A program made the position numbers and the translations under genes. A DNA stretch of 40,288 bases from Elusimicrobiota bacterium (GTDB lineage Bacteria > Elusimicrobiota > Elusimicrobia > UBA1565 > UBA9628). Where the stretch lies: NCBI GenBank assembly GCA_016212825.1, contig JACRDS010000050.1, positions 1 through 40,288 on the forward strand, given 5' to 3'. Shown here in pieces: positions 23,705 to 32,225 of the stretch (position 1 is its first letter; each line of letters begins with the position of its first letter). The notes under the pieces were generated by a model that worked only from the letters and a program-made list of their open reading frames with translations, was not told where the DNA came from and ran no database searches.

Positions 23705-24664
23705 TCAATTAAAACCGACTGTTTCCCGGATGAAGTAGGGGGGCTTGTCCTTGATGTCGAAATAGACCCGGATGAGGATCTCCGCCACCAGTCCTAGAAG
23801 CAGGAGCTGGAGTCCGGCCAGGGCGAAGAAGATGGAGACCTGGAACAGGGGCTGGTCCTTGACGAAGACGTGGTCGTGGAACTTGTGGTAGAGGGTGTAG
23901 CAGGCCATGAGCACGCCCAGTCCGCCCATGAGCAGGCCGGAGCCTCCGAAGAGGTAGATGGGCTTGGCCATGTAGGAGTCCATGAACTTGACGGTCATGA
24001 GGTCCAGGATGACCTTGAAGGTCCGGCCGAGGCCGTACTTGGAGACGCCCAGGGCGCGGGCCCGGTGGTTGACCGGGACCTCGACGATGCGGGCGCCCAA
24101 AAAGCCCGCGAAGGCGGGGATGAAGCGGTGCATCTCGCCGTAGAGGCGCACCGATTTCAGATAGACGGCCCGATAGAGCTTGAGGGTGCAGCCGTAGTCG
24201 TGCAGGTGCACGCCGGTGGCCCAGGAGATGATCCCATTGGCGATGCGCGAGGGCAGCACGCGCGTGAGGCCCGGGTCTTGGCGGTCCTTGCGCCAGCCGC
24301 TGACCACGTCGTAGCCCTCGTCGAACTTGGCCAGGAGCATGGGGATGTCCTTGGGGTCGTTCTGACGGTCGGCGTCGAGCATGCCGATGATCTCGCCATG
24401 AGCCTGGGCGATGCCGGCCGAGACCGCGGCGGTCTGTCCCACGTTGCGGCCCAGGCGCACGCCCCGGAAGCCCTGGTAGCGCTTGGTCAGGTCCTGGATG
24501 CCGGCGAAGGACGAGTCCGTGGAGCCGTCGTCGACGAGGATGACCTCGTAGGGCTTCTGGAGGCTCTCCATGACCGCGGAGAGCTCCTCTCCGAGTCCGG
24601 GGAGGCTCTCTTCCTCGTTGTAGACCGGGATGATGACGCTCAGGTAGGGCTTGGCATCGGCCAT
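23705..24664 (-). CDS. Family 2 glycosyltransferase, polyprenyl-phosphate sugar synthase type
   Basis: 319 residues. A GT-A domain opens with LSVIIPVYNEEESLPGL, has VDDGSTDSS and the metal-binding D-x-D in MLDADRQNDP. The loop GWRKDRQDP and the RxxSRI-N amphipathic helix are typical of DPM1/GtrB/ArnC-like enzymes. Two C-terminal membrane helices (about 235-262 and 272-298) complete that architecture. It probably transfers a sugar from a nucleotide donor to polyprenyl phosphate at the inner membrane. It lies 24 bases upstream of the YceD-family gene and may head that operon. Confidence 0.92.
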   Translation of the reverse strand: MADAKPYLSVIIPVYNEEESLPGLGEELSAVMESLQKPYEVILVDDGSTDSSFAGIQDLTKRYQGFRGVRLGRNVGQTAAVSAGIAQAHGEIIGMLDADRQNDPKDIPMLLAKFDEGYDVVSGWRKDRQDPGLTRVLPSRIANGIISWATGVHLHDYGCTLKLYRAVYLKSVRLYGEMHRFIPAFAGFLGARIVEVPVNHRARALGVSKYGLGRTFKVILDLMTVKFMDSYMAKPIYLFGGSGLLMGGLGVLMACYTLYHKFHDHVFVKDQPLFQVSIFFALAGLQLLLLGLVAEILIRVYFDIKDKPPYFIRETVGFN

Positions 24665-24691
24665 AAGGCGATGATTTTACCAAATCTTCCC

Positions 24692-24701
24692 GGTGTCAGG
24701 C
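24692..24701 (+). repeat. GGTGTCAGGC core, single copy
   Basis: GGTGTCAGGCCTCAACTTAT starts here in the gap between the amidase stop and the glycosyltransferase start. It shares only the ten-base core with the elements at 2759 and 32347, and no second arm was found. It may be a decayed element. Confidence 0.4.
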
Positions 24702-24733
24702 CTCAACTTATCGGACTTTTCGGGATCTCCCGT

Positions 24734-25345
24734 CTATTCGCCGGATGGCGGGGATATCTGGACCGAGTTCAAGGCCGGCGCGTCCGGGTCCCAGACGTTG
24801 TCCAGATAGAGACCGGGGCAGACCGTGTGCTTCATGCGGTAATGCCCGTGGACCTTGTCCGCGGGGATGTCGAAAAACCGGCGCAGCCAGGCCAGCAGGC
24901 CCTTGAGGCTGGCCAGCTGCTTCTTGGTCGGCGTCTGCTTGGAGAAATCGCCCATGAGCACGACGCCGATGCTGCCGGTGTTGTTGTTCTCCACGTGGGC
25001 GCCGAGCCGGTCCAGGGGCCGGCCCTCGAATATGCGCCCCTCCCAGTCGATCATGTAGTGGTAGCCGGCGTATTGCCAGCCCCGGATGTGCCGGTGCAGG
25101 TGCTGGACCTGGCGCGCGTGCGCGATGGCGGCTTGCCAGCTCTTCTTGCCGCGCAGCCGCTTGACCTTGTCCGTGACCGGGAAGGCCGTGTGGTGGACCA
25201 CGATGCGCTGTTTGGGCATGTCCACGGGGATGTCCCCCAGCTTCTCGGGACACCACTCGGAGCGGCGGTGGATGGCCGGCTGGGGCGCGGGCCGGGCCGC
25301 GGGCGCCGCTGGAGCCAGGGAAGCCCAGACGGCGAGGATAATCAT
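24734..25345 (-). CDS. N-acetylmuramoyl-L-alanine amidase, PGRP/amidase_2 type
   Basis: 203 residues with a short hydrophobic N-terminus (MIILAVWASLAPAAPAA) acting as a signal. The zinc amidase fold is shown by IVVHHTAFP (H51/H52), GYHYMIDWEGRIFEGRP, the AHVENNNTGSIGVVLMGDF block and H168...C176 (GHYRMKHTVCPG), eight residues apart as in T7 lysozyme. It cuts the lactyl-amide bond of peptidoglycan. The frame is open far upstream through the tRNA and the next gene, but ATG 25345 is the first plausible start. It is read away from the tRNA-Asp locus. Confidence 0.92.
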   Translation of the reverse strand: MIILAVWASLAPAAPAARPAPQPAIHRRSEWCPEKLGDIPVDMPKQRIVVHHTAFPVTDKVKRLRGKKSWQAAIAHARQVQHLHRHIRGWQYAGYHYMIDWEGRIFEGRPLDRLGAHVENNNTGSIGVVLMGDFSKQTPTKKQLASLKGLLAWLRRFFDIPADKVHGHYRMKHTVCPGLYLDNVWDPDAPALNSVQISPPSGE

Positions 25346-25402
25346 AGCGGATGTCGTGGCATGGAACTTTCTCGGCTTTGATTCGTATGTATGAGTAGGA
25401 CT

Positions 25403-25475
25403 TGCGGGGTAGTTTAACTGGTAAAACGGCTGACCGTCAATCGGACAGATGTGGGTTCGAATCCCACCCCCGCAG
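25403..25475 (+). tRNA. tRNA-Asp (GTC), atypical
   Basis: 73 bases. Acceptor TGCGGGG/CCCCGCA, D-arm GTTT-AACTGGTA-AAAC, T-arm GTGGG-TTCGAAT-CCCAC and discriminator G. The anticodon loop is CCGTCAA, giving GTC by position, but base 33 is C instead of the near-universal T, and the anticodon stem has a G27-A43 mismatch. T1-A72 is typical of tRNA-Gln rather than tRNA-Asp. Identity is therefore by anticodon only. The segment carrying the oddities, GCTGACCGTC, is repeated inverted at 25531-25563. Confidence 0.8.
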
Positions 25476-25530
25476 GTCTGTCGTGAGGCGCGCCATGTGG
25501 TCTTGACAGGAGGGCAGCGACCTGTTAATC

Positions 25531-25563
25531 TTAGGGCGACGGTCAGCTGAGTTGAACTACCCC
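25531..25563 (-). repeat. Inverted partial copy of the tRNA-Asp 5' half
   Basis: On the minus strand this reads GGGGTAGTTCAACT, then CA, then GCTGACCGTC. The tRNA has GGGGTAGTTTAACT, nine further bases, then GCTGACCGTC. The two blocks match 13 of 14 and 10 of 10. The rest of a tRNA is absent, so it is a fragment, not a gene. On the plus-strand transcript it lies between the tRNA and the terminator and is complementary to the tRNA's D-arm and anticodon region. Confidence 0.65.
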
Positions 25564-25595
25564 AAGGCCCCGGGAGACCGGGGCCTTTCTTTTTT
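25564..25595 (+). terminator. Intrinsic terminator downstream of tRNA-Asp
   Basis: AAGGCCCCGG-GAGA-CCGGGGCCTT is a 10-bp perfect stem with a tetraloop, followed by TCTTTTTT. It terminates plus-strand transcription of the tRNA locus. No T-run on the minus strand, so the convergent glycosyltransferase gene is not served. Confidence 0.92.
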
Positions 25596-25599
25596 GGGA

Positions 25600-26745
25600 T
25601 CAAAGTCGACCAGCGGCGCCAAGAAGACGGAGATAGAGCTCCTCCTGCCGGCGCACCATGCCGTCGATGTCGAACTCCGGCCCGATGGAGGCGGCGGCCG
25701 CGGCGCCGAGCCTGCGGCGCAGGGCCTCGTCTCCCAGCAGGTCCTTGACGCGCTGGGCCAGGGCCGCGGCGTCCCTCTGCGGCACCAGGATGCCGTTCTC
25801 CCCGCTGCGGACGAGGTCCTTGACCCCGTCGGTGGCGTAGCAGACCGGGACCACGCCCGACTTCATGGCTTCCACCAGGGCCCGCGGCAAGCCTTCCCAC
25901 AGGGACGTCAGCACGAACACGTCCGCGGCGGCCAGCAGCTCGGCCACGTCCCGCCGCCAGCCCGGCATCACGAAGCGCGGCTTGAGCTCCCCCGCCTCGG
26001 CTTCCAGCTTGCCGCGCAAGGGCCCGTCTCCCACGAACACGAACGCCGCGTCGGGCCGCGCCCGCGCCACGAGGCGGGCCGCGGCCAGGAAATCCTCCGG
26101 GTTCTTCTGCGGCTTGAAGTTGCCTACGCTCAGAACGAGCCGCGCCGAAGCCTCGAGGCCCAGGCTCCTCTTCTTCTCGGCCGCGTCGCAGCGCGCCGGG
26201 AAATCCGAGAGCGTCACGCCCGAGCGGATGAGCTCGTAGCGCTCGGGCTTCCCCACTCCGTAGCCCTTGGCGTAGCGCTGGTTCTCCCGGGACACGAACA
26301 CCAGGGCCGTGGACACGGCCGCGGCCAGGCGCTCGGCCAGGACATAGAGCCATCGTACGGCCAGGCCCTGCCCCTCGTGGAAGCCGAAGCCGTGGAAGGT
26401 GTGGACGATGACCGGCACGCCCGCGGCCCAGGCCGCCAGGCGCCCCAGGATGCCCGCCTTGGAGCTGTGCGTGTGCACCACCGCCGGCTTTTCCTTAAGA
26501 AGGAGGCGGCGCAGCTCCAGGAAGGCGCGCAGGTCGCGCCAGGGCGAGATCTCCCGGACCAGGCTCTCCACGAAGACCCGGCGGGGAGAGGCCTCCGCGT
26601 CGAGCACCCCCCCCGGTCCGCAGAGCAGGACCGCTTCGAAGCGCTGCGCATCCAGAGTGCGCACCGTGTGCAGCGTGTTCTGCTGGGCCCCGCCCAGGTC
26701 CAGGCGGGTGACGATGTGGACGACCTTGATCCGCTCCAAATTCAC
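25600..26745 (-). CDS. Family 4 glycosyltransferase (GT-B)
   Basis: 381 residues. The N-terminal domain has VVHIVTRLDLGGAQQNTLHT and VVHTHSSKAGILGRLAA. The C-terminal domain has LVLSVGNFKPQKNPEDFLAA, FVFVGDGPLRGKLEAEA and the donor-binding E-x7-E region SLWEGLPRALVEAMKSG. The nearest resemblance is to enzymes of cell-surface polysaccharide or lipid glycosylation; substrates cannot be told. The start is GTG at 26745, overlapping the SpoIID-gene stop (GTGA). It is the last gene of a minus-strand run. Confidence 0.92.
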   Translation of the reverse strand: MNLERIKVVHIVTRLDLGGAQQNTLHTVRTLDAQRFEAVLLCGPGGVLDAEASPRRVFVESLVREISPWRDLRAFLELRRLLLKEKPAVVHTHSSKAGILGRLAAWAAGVPVIVHTFHGFGFHEGQGLAVRWLYVLAERLAAAVSTALVFVSRENQRYAKGYGVGKPERYELIRSGVTLSDFPARCDAAEKKRSLGLEASARLVLSVGNFKPQKNPEDFLAAARLVARARPDAAFVFVGDGPLRGKLEAEAGELKPRFVMPGWRRDVAELLAAADVFVLTSLWEGLPRALVEAMKSGVVPVCYATDGVKDLVRSGENGILVPQRDAAALAQRVKDLLGDEALRRRLGAAAAASIGPEFDIDGMVRRQEELYLRLLGAAGRL

Positions 26746-28967
26746 TTCTGCTGCTTCTTGTTCCAGCGCGGGTTCTTGGGCTTCTTGAAATGGCCCACCG
26801 GGAGCTTGGCCGGCTCCGGAGCGAGATGCTTCTGGAACGGGTCCATCAGCTTCAGGTTAGGGAAGTAGTGCGACAGGATGACCGGCCACTTGCGGCCCAT
26901 GCGCGCCTGGCCCAGCAGGCCCGCGCGGCACAGGCCCACCCCGTGCCCCGTGCCCGCGCCCCAGAGGATGAAGCTCTCCGCCTTGGAGCCCGCCATCAGC
27001 GGCTGGACCGTGAACAGGGTCGAGCGCAGGGAGCCCGGCGAGAGCACGGAGGCGATGGCCTTGAAGCCGTCGAGCCTCACCGAGCCCCGCGAGCCCACCA
27101 CCTCCAGGGACTTCACCCGGCTCGTGCTCGTCCGGCTCAGGACCCGCAGGTGCCGGACGGGTCCGATGTCCTTGACGCGGCGGGCGCGCGCCGTGACCGC
27201 CGCGGCCGGGATGAAGCGGACCCAGCGCGACTCGGCCGGCGGGGTGATGCCGCTGGCCTCGCAGTAGCGGTCCTGCCCCGGGTACTCGTGCATCCAGAGC
27301 TCGAGTTCCAGGGGCGAGTGCCCGATCCCCACCGGGCGTTCGCCGTCCGAGACGGAGAGCAGGTGCGCCGTCCCCGGCTCCTCGGAGTCCCGGCCGTTCT
27401 CGGTCACGCCGCCGCAGTTGTCGTGCTGCAGGACCAGCACCGCCTCGCCGTCCTGGGTCAGGGTGATGCCGGCCGTGGCGCGGACCGCAGCCCCGGCTTC
27501 CTGCATCTCCTCGCTGAGGCCCAGATACTTCTGGCAGGCCTCCGCATCGCAGATGTCCGTGCGCTCCAGGTTCTCGGCGCGGTGGGCCTTGAACCACAGG
27601 GCGCGCGTGCGCGAGACCACGGCCTGGGCCTTGTAGGCCTCGCTGTCGCTGCCGTGGGGCAGGGCCACGGAGACCGCGCCGTAGAGGTACTCCTCCAGGC
27701 CCACCTCGTTGACCAGCTTGAATCCGTACGGGTTGGGGATGACCTCGATGCCCCCGCGCACCTCCCGGTCCCCTATGTCGAGGCCCACGGGGTCGGTGAG
27801 GCGCACGTTCTTGACCAGGACCGAGGGCTGGGGCGCCGAGGGGATGATGCGGAAGGACTGCTTCGTCGTGTAGACGATGTTGCGCGCGTTGTCGCGCAGC
27901 TCCACGAGGTTGTTCTCCGGGCGGTAGGCCACCTCCCATTGATGCATGGCGCGGCCGTCGTCCTTGACCACGTCCCCGGACTGCGCCACGATCTTGAAGT
28001 CCGAGTTGGTCACGAAATAGGCCCGCAGGGCCGTGGCCGGACGCCCGTCCGGAGCCGTGAAGAGCCCGACGCGCAGGGTCGGACCGGCGGGCCCGGCCGC
28101 GTCCTCTCCCGCCTGGGGCGGCAGCAGCGGGCGTCCCAGCCGGCGGATCGGGAGGGCCGCTTCGGGGTCGCCGGTGATGAACTGCCGCAGGCGCTTGACC
28201 TGCTTTGGGAACTCGGCGTCCGCCGGGTCCATGGCCTCCAGGCCCTGGTACGAGTACCAGGCCGCCCGGTTCTCCCCCACCTTGGACTGGAGCTCGGCGA
28301 GGTCCTTGAGGCATTCCAGGTTGCGGGGGTCCAGGCTCAGGCACTGGCGCAGATAGGCCATGGCCGGGTAGCGGTCGCCGCTGCCGCCAGTGGTCCGGGC
28401 GGCCTCGGAGTTGGCCGCGGCCATGATGTAGGGGCTCTTAAGCGGGGCGTTCTGGTCGAACGGATTCTGCTCGAGCAGGGTGCGCAGAGGGGCCAGAGCC
28501 TTCTTGGGCTCCGCGGCCAGGCGCAGGGACACCGCCAAGCCCAGCTGCGACTCCGCGGAGTCCGCGGTGGTGGCGGAGCGGTCTAAAGCCTTGAGGAAGG
28601 AGGAGCGGGCCTCGGAGAGCCGGTCCAGGGCCGCGTAGGACCAGCCCCGCTGGTTCCAGACGAAGCCGCGGGCGTCGTCCTTGACCGAGGTCTTGACCCA
28701 GGCGGCCACGGCCTCGTCGTGCAGCCCCCGGTCGCGCGCCATGAGCGCCAGGTTCGCGTCGGGGTCCGGGGACGCCGTTCCCAGGGTGGAGAGATACCGG
28801 TAGGAGGCCGCGACGCTCTCCAGGTCCCCGGCGAGGAAGGCGTTCCAGGCCGATTCCGCGGCGGCCGCCGCGCCGGCGGCATCGGTTCCCGGCGCCGCCG
28901 CGCCCGCGTAAGCGAGCCCGGCGCCCAGGCACAGCGCGGCTGCGAGGAGGCCTCGCACGGGTCTCAT
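26742..28967 (-). CDS. TPR-SpoIID/LytB-domain fusion protein
   Basis: 741 residues. A signal peptide (about 5-24) precedes TPR-like helical repeats (about 35-265). A beta-rich region follows (about 297-405), then a SpoIID/LytB domain (about 410-715). The catalytic glutamate of that family is E443 in SEAYKAQAVVSRTRAL. The HDNCGGVTENG segment and the C-terminal AGTGHGVGLCRAGLLGQA are family hallmarks. SpoIID enzymes are lytic transglycosylases acting on denuded glycan strands; outside spore-formers they occur in LytB-type proteins. The basic C-terminal tail ends KKPKNPRWNKKQQK. It overlaps both neighbours (ATGA at 28964, GTGA at 26742). Confidence 0.9.
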   Translation of the reverse strand: MRPVRGLLAAALCLGAGLAYAGAAAPGTDAAGAAAAAESAWNAFLAGDLESVAASYRYLSTLGTASPDPDANLALMARDRGLHDEAVAAWVKTSVKDDARGFVWNQRGWSYAALDRLSEARSSFLKALDRSATTADSAESQLGLAVSLRLAAEPKKALAPLRTLLEQNPFDQNAPLKSPYIMAAANSEAARTTGGSGDRYPAMAYLRQCLSLDPRNLECLKDLAELQSKVGENRAAWYSYQGLEAMDPADAEFPKQVKRLRQFITGDPEAALPIRRLGRPLLPPQAGEDAAGPAGPTLRVGLFTAPDGRPATALRAYFVTNSDFKIVAQSGDVVKDDGRAMHQWEVAYRPENNLVELRDNARNIVYTTKQSFRIIPSAPQPSVLVKNVRLTDPVGLDIGDREVRGGIEVIPNPYGFKLVNEVGLEEYLYGAVSVALPHGSDSEAYKAQAVVSRTRALWFKAHRAENLERTDICDAEACQKYLGLSEEMQEAGAAVRATAGITLTQDGEAVLVLQHDNCGGVTENGRDSEEPGTAHLLSVSDGERPVGIGHSPLELELWMHEYPGQDRYCEASGITPPAESRWVRFIPAAAVTARARRVKDIGPVRHLRVLSRTSTSRVKSLEVVGSRGSVRLDGFKAIASVLSPGSLRSTLFTVQPLMAGSKAESFILWGAGTGHGVGLCRAGLLGQARMGRKWPVILSHYFPNLKLMDPFQKHLAPEPAKLPVGHFKKPKNPRWNKKQQK

Positions 28968-29437
28968 CGGCGCCTCTTCCCCTTCCCGCCCGTGATCAGG
29001 GGGCGGACGTCGGACGGGATATCCTCCTCGTCGTCCGCCGTGGACACGGCCATGTACTGGACTTTCTTGTGCGGGATCGCGAGCGCGACTTCCGCCAGCA
29101 GGGCCACCCCCTTGCGGCGGGAGCGCGGCTCGTCGAGCTGCAGGGCGGACTCGGCCTTGCGGCGCAGGGCCGAGACGTCGAACCCTTCGGCTTCGGCCCG
29201 GGACAGCAGCTCCTGGACCCGCCGATAGCGGCGGGCCAGGTCCGCGGACCCGCGCTGCTCCTGGAGCCTCATGATCTCGTCGCCCGAGGCGGGGGCGCGG
29301 CCCTGCGGGGGATAGCGCCACTCTCGGACCCAGCGCCGGGGATGCTCCTGGAAGCGGGCCGCGAGGGAGACCGCCCCGGCCGCCAGGACGGCCAGGACCA
29401 GGTTGCGCCAGGTGCACACCTTGAAGAGCAGTTCCAT
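28964..29437 (-). CDS. Unknown membrane-anchored protein
   Basis: 157 residues. One N-terminal hydrophobic helix (about 10-28, WRNLVLAVLAAGAVSLAA) is followed by an Arg-rich, probably helical soluble part (about 50-110, with LARRYRRVQELLSRAEAEG) and a basic tail GGKGKRRR. No family is recognised. The stop overlaps the start of the TPR-SpoIID gene, so the two are translationally coupled and the product may anchor or regulate that enzyme (inference). Confidence 0.75.
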   Translation of the reverse strand: MELLFKVCTWRNLVLAVLAAGAVSLAARFQEHPRRWVREWRYPPQGRAPASGDEIMRLQEQRGSADLARRYRRVQELLSRAEAEGFDVSALRRKAESALQLDEPRSRRKGVALLAEVALAIPHKKVQYMAVSTADDEEDIPSDVRPLITGGKGKRRR

Positions 29438-29473
29438 GCGGGGACCACCGTTGAGATTCTACGCTTCCGCGCC

Positions 29474-30127
29474 TTACGGCGCGGCTTCGGGAGGCTTCTC
29501 CTCGCCGGGCGCGCCGGGGAGCGGCGGCCGCTCCGGCATCAGCAGATTCTCTTCCTCCCCGGGCGCCGGCGGGGGCGGTTCCGGGAGCTCGACGCCCTCG
29601 GTCCCGGGCGGCAGGGGCGTCCGGTCCATCGGGTTGATCTTGAGCAGGATGTTGTGGCAGCGCAGAGGCACCGCCACCGTCTCCTTGGCCCAGGCTTCTA
29701 TCTCCTGGGCCAGGAACCAGGCGTCTATCTTCCACTCCGCGACCTTGAGGTGGTTGTGCGCGATCTGGATGGGCGCCAGCAGGGTCAGGACCACCTGTTG
29801 GAACTGGCTGGCGCTGCGCGTGAGCTTCACGGCGAGGTCGGTGAGTTCCGGCTGAGGCCTGGTGTAGCGCTCGATCTTCGCCAGCCAGAGCGGGAGGTAG
29901 GCGAAGTCCTGGATGATGCGCTTGACGTCGCGGCGCAGGAGTTTGAGGTCGTCCGGGAATATGCGGTCCGGCGGCACGGCCCGGGTGCTGGTCCGGTTCT
30001 TGAACCAGGTCTCCAGCCGGTGGGCCCGGTACTGGATGTCCTCGAACCGGCCGTGGGTGGCCTTGATCTTGTTGGTGAACTCGTCCACGGTCTGCACGAT
30101 CTGCTTGAACAGTCTGCTCTGGTCCAT
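29474..30127 (-). CDS. Unknown helical protein with Pro/Glu-rich tail
   Basis: 217 residues, no signal peptide and no membrane helix. Residues 1-165 look helical (MDQSRLFKQIVQTVDEFTNK, then RRDVKRIIQDFAYLPLWLAK and a long SASQFQQVVLTLLAPIQIAH stretch). The last 45 residues are proline/glutamate-rich. No family is recognised. It lies 36 bases upstream of the membrane-anchored gene and about 50 downstream of the GYF_2-like gene on the same strand, so an operon is likely. Confidence 0.75.
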   Translation of the reverse strand: MDQSRLFKQIVQTVDEFTNKIKATHGRFEDIQYRAHRLETWFKNRTSTRAVPPDRIFPDDLKLLRRDVKRIIQDFAYLPLWLAKIERYTRPQPELTDLAVKLTRSASQFQQVVLTLLAPIQIAHNHLKVAEWKIDAWFLAQEIEAWAKETVAVPLRCHNILLKINPMDRTPLPPGTEGVELPEPPPPAPGEEENLLMPERPPLPGAPGEEKPPEAAP

Positions 30128-30180
30128 GACAGCACCATACCAAATTCCGGCGGCGTATGGTGAATCCCGGCCGGGCCGGG

Positions 30181-32127
30181 CTACTCGAGGAGGTCGTCGA
30201 GCAGCTTGGCGTCGTCCGGCGACTTGGCCGGCTTCTTGTCCTCGCCCGCCTGCCGGCGCGGGGTCTTGCGCGCCGGCTTCTGGGCCGGCTCCGCCGCGCC
30301 GGGCTCGGCCGGAGGCTGTCCCGCCGGCGGGGCGGTCAGCCCCGCCCCCGCGTCGTCTTCGCCCAGCAGCTGGTCCAGGCTCTCGCCGGCGGGCTTGGCG
30401 GCGGTCGGCGCCTGGGACGGAGCGGGCTCCTTGGGCTTGACTTTGACCTTCTTGCCCTTGGCCGCGGGAGGCTCCCCGAAGAGGATGAGCTTGGCCGCGG
30501 GGTCGTTGTTGTAGGGCGCCACGGTCTTCTGGTTCAGGTCGACCTGGAACATGTGGACGGACTGCTTGCCGGTCTCGGACTTTCCCCCGTAATAGTTCAC
30601 CTGGAAGGTCCCTTCGGCCAGCTTCTCCGACATCCAGGAGAGGTCGGGGTTCGCTCCCGGGGCGGCGGAAGCCTCGAGGCGCTGGCCCAGCAGGGTCGTC
30701 TTGTCGCTGCTCGGCCAGTTCTTCACGAATTCGATGGCTTGGCGCTTCTGCTCCTCGGCCAGGGCCTCGGGCGACGACGCCTGAGGCGTGATGTCGGCCG
30801 CGGGCGGCGGCAGCGGAGTGCTGGCGGCCGGGTTGGCGGGGCGCGACGCCGGCCTGAGCCCCGGTATCATCCCGGCCTGGAAGGCGAGCGCGCCTCCGGC
30901 CACGAGCCCGAAGGCGACCAGGGCCAGGACCAGCCCCTTCTTCTTAGCGGGCGGCTTGGCTGGGCCAGTCGCGATGTCGGTGATGCCCGGCTTGGCGCCC
31001 GATGGGGCCGGCGCGGCGGGAAGTCCCGGCAGCATGGCCGGGGCGGGCAGAGGGGCGCTCATGGCGGAAGGCCCGAACGGCGAGCCTTCGGGGGATGCGC
31101 TCGCCGGGGCGCCGCCGAACGGCGGGGAGAAGGAGGGCGCGGCCGCCTGGCCGGGGAAGAGCGGGGCCGGCGCCGGAGCGGGCGCGCCCAGGGGGGGCAG
31201 CGGGGCCGGGACTCCTGCCAGCAGGGGCGGCGGCTCGAGCCGCATCGGCGCCAGCGAGGATTCGAGCTTGGCCGGCTCGGGAGCCGCTCCGAACAGCGGG
31301 GCGGGCGGGGCGGCGGCCGGCTCGAGCGGGGCCACGGGAGGGGGCGCTCCCCCCAGGAGCGGCTCCTGCTTGAGAGGTTCCGGCCTGAGAGGCTCTGGCC
31401 GGAGAGGTTCGGGGCGCGAAGGCAGGCCCGGCGCCGCGGCGGGTTCGGCCTTGAGGCGCTGGATCTCGGCCATGAGCTCCGAGATCCGCTGGCTCTGCTT
31501 CTCCAGGGCGGCCTCGATGTCCTTGACCGATCCGCTGACGCCGGAGATGGAGGTCTTGACGTCCTGCACGGTCGACTCCACGCCGTGCACGGCGCTCTCC
31601 ACTCCCTTGACCTCGGATTCCACGGATCTCTCCGCGGCGACCGCGCTGTCGATGGTCGCGCGCAGTTGGCCCACGGCGCCCAGGCGCCCTTCGAACTCCT
31701 GGATCTTGGAGTTGAGGTCGGCCTCGATGCTCTTGCGCAAGTCGATCTCGCGGTGCAGGCTGAGCAGCTCCGTCTCCTTGCTCTGCATCCCCTCCTGGAA
31801 CTGGGCGATGGAGCTCTCCAGCAGGGCGACCTTCTCCTGCAGGCTGCCCAGGGCGGCGAGGTCCTTGAGCGTGGGCTCGGGCGGCAGGCCCGCGTAGATG
31901 GCGCTGGCGGGCGAACTGCTCCTGCCCGCGGTCGCGAGCTGGGTGGCCTTGACCAGGGAGATGGAGAGGGCGGGGACCATGCCGGCGCGCTGCCAGTCGC
32001 CCATGCGCGTGCCCTTGCGCCCCTCGGGGCAGACCAGGGCCTCGGCCGAGTAGCCCGGCAGCTGGCAGAGATCGTCGGGGTCGTAGGGGCCGCAGACCTC
32101 GTTGTTCTGGAATATCCAATATTTCAT
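30181..32127 (-). CDS. GYF_2-like/coiled-coil/Pro-rich single-pass membrane protein
   Basis: 648 residues. An N-terminal GYF_2-like module (about 1-55: MKYWIFQNNEVCGPYDPDDL ... GDWQRAG) is followed by a coiled coil with heptad pattern (about 85-228). A Pro/Ala-rich linker (about 232-395) contains the tandem RPEPLRPEPLRPEPLKQEPL. Then come a lysine-flanked membrane helix (about 398-420) and a C-terminal domain with a globular part (about 450-560) and a second Pro/Lys-rich tail. GYF_2 modules usually bind proline-rich peptides or act as input domains, so self-association with its own linker is conceivable (inference). Function unknown. Start ATG 32127; promoter just upstream. Confidence 0.8.
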   Translation of the reverse strand: MKYWIFQNNEVCGPYDPDDLCQLPGYSAEALVCPEGRKGTRMGDWQRAGMVPALSISLVKATQLATAGRSSSPASAIYAGLPPEPTLKDLAALGSLQEKVALLESSIAQFQEGMQSKETELLSLHREIDLRKSIEADLNSKIQEFEGRLGAVGQLRATIDSAVAAERSVESEVKGVESAVHGVESTVQDVKTSISGVSGSVKDIEAALEKQSQRISELMAEIQRLKAEPAAAPGLPSRPEPLRPEPLRPEPLKQEPLLGGAPPPVAPLEPAAAPPAPLFGAAPEPAKLESSLAPMRLEPPPLLAGVPAPLPPLGAPAPAPAPLFPGQAAAPSFSPPFGGAPASASPEGSPFGPSAMSAPLPAPAMLPGLPAAPAPSGAKPGITDIATGPAKPPAKKKGLVLALVAFGLVAGGALAFQAGMIPGLRPASRPANPAASTPLPPPAADITPQASSPEALAEEQKRQAIEFVKNWPSSDKTTLLGQRLEASAAPGANPDLSWMSEKLAEGTFQVNYYGGKSETGKQSVHMFQVDLNQKTVAPYNNDPAAKLILFGEPPAAKGKKVKVKPKEPAPSQAPTAAKPAGESLDQLLGEDDAGAGLTAPPAGQPPAEPGAAEPAQKPARKTPRRQAGEDKKPAKSPDDAKLLDDLLE

Positions 32128-32171
32128 AGCTGGTCTCGTTGCGCTGGCGCGGTTATCCTCGGCGTCGGTAA

Positions 32172-32199
32172 AGTATATCAGCGCTCCCGGAAAAATCAA
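32172..32199 (-). promoter_or_regulatory. Promoter of the GYF_2-like gene and downstream run
   Basis: On the minus strand TTGATT, 16 bases, TATACT, about 40 bases before the ATG at 32127. It lies in an AT-rich strip back-to-back with the tRNA-Lys promoter. Confidence 0.55.
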
Positions 32200-32225
32200 T
32201 GACAAAGTTGTTAAATCCCGGGAAG

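Noticed and set aside
25531-25563. Second tRNA gene on the minus strand
   Set aside because: Only the 5' half is similar; the D-arm is deleted and there is no T-arm or 3' acceptor strand.
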